DNA of 64,000 nucleotides, taken from Cyanoderma ruficeps (Eukaryota; Chordata; Aves; Passeriformes; Timaliidae). How positions within the stretch are numbered: the stretch's first letter is position 1; each line of letters opens with the position of its first letter. Below are positions 54,641 through 64,000 of the stretch, in pieces. Location of the stretch: assembly GCA_008694505.1 (NCBI GenBank), contig VZDJ01000056.1, positions 6,684,119-6,748,118 on the forward strand, written 5' to 3'. Below the pieces are notes generated by a model, which was not told the DNA's origin, did no database searches, and saw only the letters and a program-made list of their open reading frames with translations. Made by a program: the position numbers and the translations under genes.

Positions 54641-55424
54641 TGTTTATCACTTATTTGTCTGAGCAAATGGAGACAGACAGATGACAGGAAAAAGAAGAAA
54701 AATAATAAAGGTATTGCTTTTGCAAGTCTCTGGAGGATGAGCTGGGCAGGGAGGCAGAAGGAAAAAGCTGCTCCCATTGGAGTTACTAATAAAGCCTAAC
54801 ATGGCAAAAAAAATCAAACAAGTGCTATACTTTCCACTGGAATCTATCCCAACACACAGCAGGAGTTGCAAAAAATATTGACTTAATGAGTTAAAAGCAC
54901 CCAAAGTCCTTAAAAACAAAAAAAATAAAATCCAGTGCTTTTCACCTAAATCTGTTTATTTGCCTGTTCAGGTTTGAATGCCTTCAGAAGTGTGAAAGAA
55001 GATAAATGAGTTGAAAACAAAACAAAACCAAACAAACATACAAAAAAAGAAAAAAAATGTAGCTGTTAATGAACGTTGCCAGTTGCTGAATACCAAACCC
55101 TTTTTTGTAACAGAACATATGAACTGGAGGAACTTAATGAAGCCTTTTCCCAAAAATATTACCAAGTTTGAAATAACACTGACATTAATTTGACTGAAGA
55201 GCAAAAATAGGGATTGAAACTCTTCTGTTCTAAAATGAAAAGAAAAAAACCACTGGAAAAGCTTCTGAGAAATACAACCAGGATGATCAAAGCCTGCAGC
55301 AGTTGCCACACAAGGACCAAGAGAGGGATGCTGCAGCTTGTTGTGGACATCAGTCTCCATGTCCTGAGGGCTCCTGGGGACTGGGCAGTGCTTGCCTCTC
55401 CCAGCACAAGGACTGGGAGACACC
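54641..55424. other. Intronic stretch with A-rich patches
   Basis: CAAAA-type A-rich DNA lies at about 55014-55060. The 224-codon minus frame at 54968-55642 covers this, the 27-base duplication and part of a CR1 fragment, and is not a gene. Confidence 0.5.
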
Positions 55425-55478
55425 AAGGAAAGCTGAACAGGAGCCTGGTTCAAGGAAAGCTGAACAGGAGCCTGGTTC
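55425..55478. repeat. 27-base perfect tandem duplication
   Basis: Two identical adjacent 27-base units (55425-55451 and 55452-55478), each starting AAGGAAAGCTGAACAGG and ending CCTGGTTC. Perfect identity in neutral intronic DNA implies a recent event. Confidence 0.95.
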
Positions 55479-55598
55479 AGAATCATCACAGACAAGAGTC
55501 CCCAGGCTGTGCAGCTCTCCCTGGACAGCACAGTGGGGCAAGAAGCTGATTCAGGACATTCAAGGGGAGATGGAAAAGCACTTGTAAAACAGACCTGC

Positions 55599-55727
55599 AG
55601 AATCACAGAATGGTTTGGGTTGGAAGGGACCTTAAAGATCACCTTGTTCCCACCCCCCTGCCATGGGCAGGGACACCTTCCTGTGGACTGCGTTGCTCAA
55701 TGCCCCATCCAACCTGGCCTTGAAAAG
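55599..55727 (-). mobile_element. CR1 LINE fragment (3' end), reverse orientation
   Basis: The plus strand carries the CR1 3' end in complement: AATCACAGAATGGTTTGGGT, TGGAAGGGACCTTAAAGATC, CTGCCATGGGCAGGGACACC, GTTGCTCAATGCCCCATCC and AACCTGGCCTTGAA. It keeps the terminal AATCACAGAAT-type unit and is better preserved than the other two copies. It is strongly 5'-truncated. Confidence 0.93.
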
Positions 55728-58700
55728 AAGAGGGAAAAGGAAATCCCTTGGCCTTAACATTAATTGCTGGTGGCTGGGAGACTGGGGAAAGAAGTGGAGG
55801 AATATCAAATATCTTGCTCTTTTCCTTCCCTTTGCCAGGCATCTCATTTATGGCCCCAGCTGGAGCCAAAATGCTGGACTCCATGGACCTCAGGCCGAAC
55901 CACTACAGCTGTTTTCACAGTCCTTTATCATTTGCATTATGATTTTTTGATTGTGAATATGTAATGCAGAGATCATCTCAATACATCTGGACATTGAATG
56001 CAGCCTCACAGTTGCAGATTCCTGGCTGGAGCCTCTAGGAATCACTGCAGAGCAAATCAAAAATAATAATACTGCAATGGAGTGCAGTCGGACAGTGGGT
56101 CTGGGAGGCAGAAGCAGCACCAGGCAAATGGTGAAATAAAAAAGAGTGCAGACTGTTACTGTGGGCTGGACAAAATCACTGCAGCCCTGCAGCATTTCAC
56201 CAGAAATGCTGGTTTAAAAACAAAACTAAACGCAAAAAAACCCCCCGGAGACTGAAGTATTACGTCAAATTTTAGACATAATTTTGTGATTTGTATTTAG
56301 ATCCTCCTGACAGCTTTTTCTTTTAATTAAATCTCTTGTTGAAGAAAGGAAGGCTCAGGCAGCAGGCCCAGCTATTAACAGAAGGAAATTTTTAAAGACA
56401 AAGATGCTCATTACAGAAATGAAACAACAAAACTGATGTTAAGGGAGATATAATTGGCTCAAAACACTTTCCTGAGCAACACCAACACCACCCATCGCTC
56501 CCAGAGCGAATTATCAACCCATTTTCTAACAAATGGTCTCCAGTTATTACGCCATAAAATTTGTTTCCCTCATAGGAGGCACATGGAGGGTTTGGTAGAC
56601 TTGTGGGCTACAGTTTTTCCATATCAGAGCTGACTTTCCCAACTCCAGATGTTTGATTTCACATCACGTTGTTTGACTCCAGAGGGAGACTGGGCACAAA
56701 AAAGAGCATCTGCTAAAATAATACAGTAATTCTTTATCTTTTAACTAAACAGCCCATATTTTTTCCTTGCTCAAAAGAGAGTAAGGCAAGGTAGATTTTC
56801 ATAGCAAGAAAGGACAAACATGACAAGCTGTTTAGGCATAATGCAAGGACTTATTCCAGGGAAGAAATTAATGCACAGAACTGCATGTATCACATAAGTA
56901 AACTTTCTTCCAAAATACTGTGTGATCCCTGATTCAGTGATTTATGTCACAATAATGTCTTGAGGTGAAAAGGCTTTGCTGAGCTAGGGCTTGTTTGACC
57001 ACAGAATATATGCAATTCAATGATGATATGTGCTTTTAGCTTCCCTCTGTGCCCATTGCATCTAGCATCTCAGTCTATTATGGCCCCGCTGAAAAGTTTG
57101 GTTATTTGGTTTATGCAGGAGCTGGGATTTCCCAGCTGAGTCACTGAAGCACTAGTTAAAAATGCACTTGCAAAAACAGGGGCTGTAGCAACACTGACAC
57201 TCACATAAGTGTCCCCTCTGGGGGCTCAGAGTGGTGCTTATTCCTATTACATTTATTTTAGAAGAGAAAGAAGGAGAAGAAGAAGAAGAAAGAGGCAAAA
57301 AGAAACCCAACCCCCAAAAAGCTTGCTGAGCTACATTCCTGTTCCTAAATTCCAGGGAAGTCTTGACAGAAATGAAGGCTTCTTGCAGCTCTGATGATCT
57401 CAACTCAGCAGTCGCTGAGGCCACAAGCTGTGGGCACAGGCAGGTTCAGGAACTCCCTCCACTGCATGGCAGAAGAAAATGAGCTAACACAGAAACTAAC
57501 TCCATGCAGGAAGCTGCCAAACAGATCCAGCCTGGAACAGGTTGGATTTTTCACAATTTGAAATGCTTCTCTCTGCTCTGATCTCTTCCAAAAATCTCCC
57601 CTGAGTTGAGAGGGCACGGGCTTGACACTGGCTTTATTTAGTAGGTTCTGGTGCTGCACACAAGTTTATAAACTCTGCTATACTCTTAGTCCAAAATCTA
57701 TGCACCCAAAATCTCTGAGAACCTGAAAAATATGCCAGTGACATTTAAGCAACCTCCTCTGTGCAAATCTTAGCAGCAAAATTCATTCTGATCCTCGGGG
57801 GCGTCGCTGGCTCGTGCAAACTCCCTCTGAGACCAAACCTCACCTTTGATGCCTTCTGTCCACACACCAGCCAAAGCAAAAGATGGGAAGGGGCCCAGAA
57901 CCACCTCATTTTATGCAAAAATCCTCCCCTTTCTAAAATTTAAATCCATGTCATTGTGCTCAAGAAAGTACTCCTTTAGAGAGGAGCTGTGTCAACCAGA
58001 AGTATATATTGGCCTTCAAAGTACCCCCCTGTTCTCATGGAGACTGGATTTTACATTTATTCTTTTGAGATTCTTTCTTTTCCTCTCTGCTAAAAGGATG
58101 TAAAAAGATCCAACAGTGATAATAGCGGAGGGACAGGGAATGCAACCCAGGAACAGCAGTTTCCAAAGCAGAGGATACAGGTCTGAAGACCCAGTACTCC
58201 ATTCCTCCTTTGCACTGGTCAGGAGATCTTGGAAATTGTTTATTTGCACACAGAAAAACTACCTTGTTGTTTCTGTAATGAAAATTACACGTAGCTTTAG
58301 ATCAGACACTCACAAAAAATGAAAAGCTCACCAAAATTTACAGTTCACAAGTAAGACATTCAAAGATTTTTTTGGTGCTGTTGCAAGAGTTTCCTTTCCC
58401 TTTTCTCTCTGCTGAACAAAGTCAATGCCCTTTTTTAATGTGAAGATACAGTCAGAGAACCAACTTTTGACTGCTTCACTCCCCACAGTACTACTCCAAA
58501 TCTGAGATGCTTCCATCTTATTATCTGAATCCTTTGAATGAAACACAAAGCCAAATGGCTGGTTTAATCTATTCTTCTTAATTATTATACTGTATTTTAG
58601 AGCACATCTATCACCCTCCCCAACCATTATATTGTAACAATATTTTAGTAGTAAGAAGAAATCCAAGGGGGAAATATCTCTCATGGAAAGAAAGAAAGAA

Positions 58701-59199
58701 AAAAAATACTCACATATGGTTTGCTGAGAAACAATAAACTGTCAGGTCAATGTGTAACTTGGATGGGATTACGATTAACAAAAATATTGACTATTTCCAA
58801 ACACATTGCTTTCAAACCCACAATTCTGTCACACATTTGTCCTCCAACAGCAACCTGCCATAAAGTCACTAGGGAAGCTATGCTTTGAACTGTGCTCTGA
58901 CACTTGGTGCTAAAATTCCCAGCTTCTGCAGGAAGCAAGCTGCATGTGGGACCATCTCACACCGACTTTGCTGTGTGAGAACATCACCTCTCGGAGAGCA
59001 CTCCCTGCAGCAGCACTCCCTGGGGCTGAGAGCCTCTTCCATTATTGCCATGCCGGCCTCCAGTAGGGAAAGCAGACTGCAGAAATGACCAAGCACAATT
59101 TGAATTTTTTCCCCCCAAGAAAAAGCTGAGTGTGAACATGGCAGTGCTGCCAGCACCTTCCTGCCAGCTGGTGGATGGTCTCTGCCAGGACTGTGCAAT
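55728..59199. other. Intronic stretch with a GAA-rich patch
   Basis: No exon recognised. 56440-56620 is a complex block with GTTATTACGCCATAAAAT (CDX/posterior-HOX-like) that may be conserved. A GAA-type purine run lies at 57261-57295. Remaining frames are not protein-like. Confidence 0.5.
57261..57295. repeat. GAA-rich purine microsatellite
   Basis: GAAGAGAAAGAAGGAG followed by repeated AAGAAG units, all purine on the plus strand. It is a potential triplex-forming tract and a variable site. Confidence 0.85.
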
Positions 59200-59720
59200 A
59201 TGTGTGTTCTGAAGATGTATTTTAAACTCGCGCTTTACGCGTTTGGAAACGATCATTTTCTAGTTTATGTTTATATTAATTACTGCAGCTGTTTGATCCC
59301 ATTTCTGTTCGAGATGGTCCCAGATAATCCTGATAAACAGCCACACTCTGACAGAGCCTATAGATGCTCGTGCAAAGATGGGTCAGGGTCAGGCCTGGGA
59401 CACACTGGTCCCTGACCTATATTACACTCCTCTAAGCAGATTACACCAGTATATATTTTTTTGCTTTACCCTTCTTTAGGGAGGCGACCAATTGCTACAT
59501 TCACAGTGACTGACAGCATCTGAACTGGAAAAATCTATTTTCCATCCCTGAATTGCTGCAGAATCCCCCTTCTCCTATCGGGATCTCTGTTTAAAGGTGT
59601 CTTTAGTGGAGGGATTCTCTGTGGTCAGACAAAGACCATTTCAAAACAACGGGGCCATGAAGCAATGAAAGGTTAAAGGCCTCACTAAAGGGATGAAAGT
59701 GCAATAGAGTCATCTGGATT
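59200..59720. promoter_or_regulatory. Candidate conserved non-coding element
   Basis: A 500-base repeat-free block. It has a cluster of retained CpGs (ACTCGCGC, TTACGCGTTTGG, AAACGATC) and TTATATTAATTACTGC. Beyond a T-run come GACCAATTGCTACATTC, TCCTATCGGG and a purine/pyrimidine-balanced tail. Such CpG retention in AT-rich intron suggests constraint. It could contain two separate elements split near 59450. Confidence 0.35.
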
Positions 59721-60589
59721 AAGACTCTCTCTCACCACCCTGATGTCTACATTGAGAGGGAAGGATTCAATTTTTTAAAGACACAAAGATTGCACATGTT
59801 GGATTTGTAGTATAAACCCCTGATTGTAATGTAGTGTCTTTCATCTGAAGATCTCTATCTGAAGGTATTTAACTAGTAAGTTATCATGGTTGGCAGGGGT
59901 TTATTTCTGTGCTACAAAACGTAGAGCTGCAGATAAGAGGGGGGGAAAAAAACCCTACAAAAACCAAGCCAAACAAAAAAATCCAAACCCTGCTCATTTA
60001 GAGGCATGAGCAGAGAACTGGCAGGTCATGTTTTCTAGAGCAGCAAGTGGACTTGCAATGGCAGCTGACTGGCCCTACAGGCTGGGGGACTTCACTTGTG
60101 ACCGTCTCTCCAGGGCTCCTGCTCGGCCCAGCAGAAGTTACTCAACACAAACTCATCTGTAATTAGAGCCAAAATAGCTCCCCTTAACTACGAAGTGTGT
60201 TATCTAAGCTGGTTAGAAATCTGTGACTCCCTTAAAAACAACAGCCCATTTAAAATAGAAATGTTAAAATATTAATAATGTAACTCAAGACAACTTCTCA
60301 ATCTGTTGTTAAATCCTTACTATAAAGTGGGGTGTAGAAAGGGCTCCTGGGAAACAGGAGACAGTTCTTGAAACTTTTCCAACAGCAATGCCAGGGCATC
60401 ACCACTGTCTCTCACTAATACTTGCCATCAATTTTCCTCAAGTCCTGTTGCAAAGGTGGCCCTGATACTCACACATACATTCTGTTAGTGCTTGGGAGAG
60501 ATTAATATTCTATTTCTGGGCAAATTAATAGAATAATTTTCATGGTAAGGTCCAGGAGGCAGCAGCCCATCTTAGAAGGCCAAGAAGAT
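59721..60589. other. Intronic stretch, A-rich patch
   Basis: A CAAAA/CCAAA-type patch lies at about 59946-59990. The rest is ordinary intron. Confidence 0.45.
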
Positions 60590-60950
60590 TTTTATCATTT
60601 AACAAGACTGCACTGGTAGCCACATCATCATCATCAGATATTCTTAATCCCAGCAGTTATTATGGAGATGATAATAGTTTGTGCTATATCGTTTCATCCT
60701 GGCCCACCCTTGTCTTCCAGCTGCTGTCCAAAAGTGATTATAAATAATGGGGCTATAAAAGCCATTCAATAATTAGAAGATTCATTGGCCATATGCCAGC
60801 AGTGACAAAAGAGAGTGATTTATGTAAGATGAGTCTGTCACATCTGCCAGATCACAGTTTCATTACGCCTGTGGCTTTAAGGTCACAGTTTAGCACTGTT
60901 TCAACAGCCATTTGTCAAGGGGCTGCTGGGCAGAAGAGGTGAAATACATC
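60590..60950. promoter_or_regulatory. Candidate conserved non-coding element
   Basis: Complex AT-rich block with CATCATCATCATCAGATATT, GTGATTATAAATAATGG, TCAATAATTAGAAG, TTTCATTACGCC and CAGCTG words. The order of HOX-like, GATA-like and E-box words with no repeats is enhancer-like. Appearance only. Confidence 0.33.
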
Positions 60951-63900
60951 ATGGTTTTGTTTGCTTTCTTGTTGTAACTACTAAGTAAATAAGTAAATAA
61001 AGTCCAGTACCTACATTTGTTATTTCATGTCTCTTGTGAGGTCAAAGACACAAGAAAACATCCATCATGGCTGGCCGGAGTTCAAATAAGATCATGAAGA
61101 GAAAACATCCCATTTAAAAGCCTTAAGAATTCATGTGGCTTCTTAAATTCAATACAATCTAAGCATGTTCTGTCTTCCAGCCACCCATGAAATGAAGGTA
61201 CCTTGTAAACACATAACATGTTGATAAATTAATTGCTAGTACATTTTCCTAACACAAGTAAACTCGAGAACCTTTTATGGTTCAGTGTTCTAAAATGATA
61301 TTTAAACATTGCCATGGGAGTTCAGATTAACAATTAACATGGCTCAGCAAACACCTAATTTGATCCCAATTTTATTCTCTCAATTTCTTTTCCTCGAAAA
61401 CAACAAACAAAAAACACCAATGAACTTTTATTGCTGGGCACCAATACTAGTACCATACAGTCCAGATGTTTAAATGTTCCCCACAAATTCTTCAATAGCC
61501 TCATCTGTTATTCTCAGTGATTGGTTCCATTCCAATGTGGACAGTCTCTGGTGACAAAAACTACTGGTCTGAGGGTGTAGACTGGATCTTTGTGGCCAAT
61601 GCTACACCCAGTACCAACCAATACATTACTTTAATTTGTACCAGCCTCCTAAAACCAGACTGCAGATGAACTGCTCAGACCAGAGCCCAGATGCTGCCAT
61701 CATTCTAACAAATCCACACCACAACGGAAGCAAAATGACTGCTCCCCCTTTGCCTACCTCCCGAAGTAAAACATAAAATACTTCTCAACTTTTATGCATT
61801 AGAACCACCTCCGAACAACAAAGCCTCATCCATTGCAAAGGACTTCCAGTGGAAGGAAATGATGATAAGCTGGAGGGTTATGCCATAAAGGCTTGCACCG
61901 AGTTCCAGGATGAGCTACCTGCACAGCAATAAAACCCCACTTTGATGGAGCCTGGCTAAGACTCGAGCAGCAGCAGCCTGGCTGCTGAATCAGCAGTGAG
62001 CACTTCACTGCAGCCAGTAATTCCTGTCTGGAGAAGGAATAACACTTGTTAATTTATTAGCGAGAGAACTTCTTGAAATGTTATTTTAGGTGTAAGCTTT
62101 GAATCTGAATGAGACACATTCACACTCAAAACTTTCAGGTCATGTTGAGAATCAGGAGCAGGCAAGAGCCTTCTTGGCATGGTACCTTTGGTATCACTCT
62201 CAATCTGCATGGGTGAGTGAACCAGCACTGAGGTGGTAATTCAGCATTTGCTGCTGCAGAAATGCACTTAACAGATCATAAATCCCTGGTAAAACTCTTC
62301 TACGAGCACGTCACCTCATCTACTGTACTCACAGGCTGCTCCACCTTATTTTCTGTGCATTAATGGTGATTCATATTTCTACACTAAATTAAAACAAATG
62401 GCCTTTCAGCTGAGAATGGCCAGAAAAACCCACAGAGCTCAGGAATAGAGGTTGAAAAGGAAAAAAAAATCATTATTTATACACCAGGCCTGAAAATTTT
62501 GAACATTTGTGACAAATACGCTTCTGTTGCTCTCAACTGAATTCAGATCAGCAACAATTGCAAATGCAGCAGCAAGCCCAGCCTCTCTCCCCTTTTGGCC
62601 CCTTCAAGCTTCTGGTGACCTCAAAGTTTCGGTCCTGAATTTCTTGAGGCTCCTGGAGAAGAAAAGTTGCTTCACTCCCTGACATCCTTGCAGCCCAGGA
62701 CAATCCTGACCTGGGAGGCCACACAGCCACAGCTGCATCCCAGGAAGGAGAGCCTGCTCTGCTATGGACAGACAAATTAGCTCTTTCTACCTCAAGAAGT
62801 ATCTGTTTCATTATTTTCTTCCTCAAAATACTGAGGTTTAAGTTCTGCCCCTCTTCTTAAATCATGTGATATCATTTGTGTTCATATAAAGCCTATAGCA
62901 TCACGACAGCAGATAAATGATGACGTTTCTCCAGAGAAAGTGGCAACCATACCTGTGCCAGGTAAGCCTAGGGAACAGAAAATCTGATATATGTGAGACA
63001 AAGATACAATAGAACATGCTGCTCAAGCAACAAGAGCTGAGAAGAGGAAAAAGCAAGGTCAGCAGTGTTAATGACTACTGGCCTTAGATAGCTCTAAAAT
63101 ACTTCTGAACTGGCCAGGTGCAAAGCTTCAGAAACATCATTTGCCTCATCCAGATGGGTGCTGGCAGATGGGGAGCCCATCCAGGTGCTTTGCAGCCATA
63201 GTTATTCATGAACCAAACTAACTAAAAGCTGGAGATTAACCATTTCTACTCTGTTATTAACTCACAGGAGTCCCCTTTTCTTCCCCTATATGCCATTTTC
63301 AAGAAATGGTGCAAGCTCCCTGCTCTTGCCTCAGCTTTTTGTTTCCCTTGTTCACTTTTAAGAATCCACAGACACGTGACAAGGAAATGGAGACTGTCAG
63401 GTGGTCTCTGGGAATGACAGAGAAGCAAGGTGAGCCAAGGTGAGAGAAGGGACATGCTGGGAGGACAAATGCAGAATATTTTCCTACTAAAATGAAAAAT
63501 CTTCCAGAGAAAAATATAACACTGAGAAACAGCCACACATACAAACTTTGTTGTGTTTTCACACAGCTCAGGAGGTGTGTGGACAAAGAACAAAGTAATG
63601 CAACACCCTCTCATCTCGTTTTCAATGAAGTCTGGATTAGTATCATGCTGAATACTTCATCCAGTTCTGTGCTCAGATCAGTGTTGACCCAGAGTTAACT
63701 GGCTGACAATCAAGCTGCAACATTAAAGCTACGTCCATAAATGCCTCTGCTTGACCTTAAACCAAGTGCCCAGAGCAAAGGCTCAGCTCTGCAAAGCTTT
63801 ACAGTAGCAGGGTAGACCCAGAGGCGAATGCAGGCGAGCAGAGACATTCCTCTGAGCGAGGCATTCTGCCCTGCACACAAAGGCACTGCTGTGTTGGGGC

Positions 63901-64000
63901 ACTCTGCACTCAGTGCTCCAGCGAGGAAGAGCAGTGAGGGGTATGAAGCCATCAATAGTGGCAAGGAACGTTGATGTTGCCACGTAGGCTTTAAAAAAAA
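60951..64000. other. Intronic stretch to window end
   Basis: A short AAGTAAAT-type tetranucleotide patch lies at about 60979-61001. No exon of MAGI1 or any other gene was recognised. Minus frames at 63246-63614 and 63710-63964 show no family resemblance. Confidence 0.5.

Noticed and set aside
54968..55642. Longest minus-strand open frame, 224 codons
   Set aside because: It spans an A-rich patch, a 27-base tandem duplication and part of a CR1 fragment, and has no recognisable domain.

Overview
This is a stretch of vertebrate nuclear DNA, almost certainly from a bird. Three fragments match the 3' region of CR1, the dominant avian LINE. Interspersed repeats are otherwise sparse: there is nothing like Alu, L1 or SINE B elements, and only one or two ancient MIR-like SINE remnants. 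The CR1 wording is of the kind seen in neoavian and passerine genomes, but I cannot fix the species. Nothing resembles prokaryotic organisation. None of the open reading frames, which run up to about 224 codons, looks like a protein; they are chance frames in intronic DNA.

The one feature I can read as protein-coding is a 117-base exon on the minus strand at 54283-54399. It has a clean polypyrimidine-AG acceptor and a consensus GTAAGT donor. Its 38 complete codons match the junction between the first PDZ domain (PDZ0) and the guanylate-kinase-like domain of a MAGI scaffold, and fit MAGI1 best. The window is therefore best read as the inside of a large MAGI1 gene transcribed right to left. Positions 54400-64000 are part of the intron before this exon (probably intron 1). 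Positions 1-54282 are part of the intron after it (probably intron 2). I found no second MAGI exon, so the downstream intron is at least 54 kb.

Layout: 1-12.5 kb is plain intron with one CR1 fragment (503-700), one MIR-like SINE (3450-3632) and two stretches that look like conserved non-coding elements. 12.5-14.1 kb is GC-richer and full of pyrimidine tracts. 14-40 kb is mostly quiet, with microsatellites, a degraded SINE beside a CR1 fragment at 31.3-31.6 kb, and an enhancer-like block at 36.96-37.2 kb carrying a 15-base direct repeat and two abutting octamer sites. 40.38-41.16 kb is a strong intragenic CpG island (53 CpGs counted by eye) with inverted SOX-like sites, a perfect short hairpin and a possible minus-strand splice donor. 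This is the best candidate in the window for an undescribed alternative promoter or developmental element. 41-54 kb holds further enhancer-like blocks and a T/G-rich low-complexity tract just downstream of the exon. 54.4-64 kb holds the upstream intron, with a 27-base tandem duplication, a CR1 fragment and two or three conserved-looking blocks.

The enhancer-like calls are inference from base composition and recognisable transcription-factor words. They need a multi-species alignment to be accepted.
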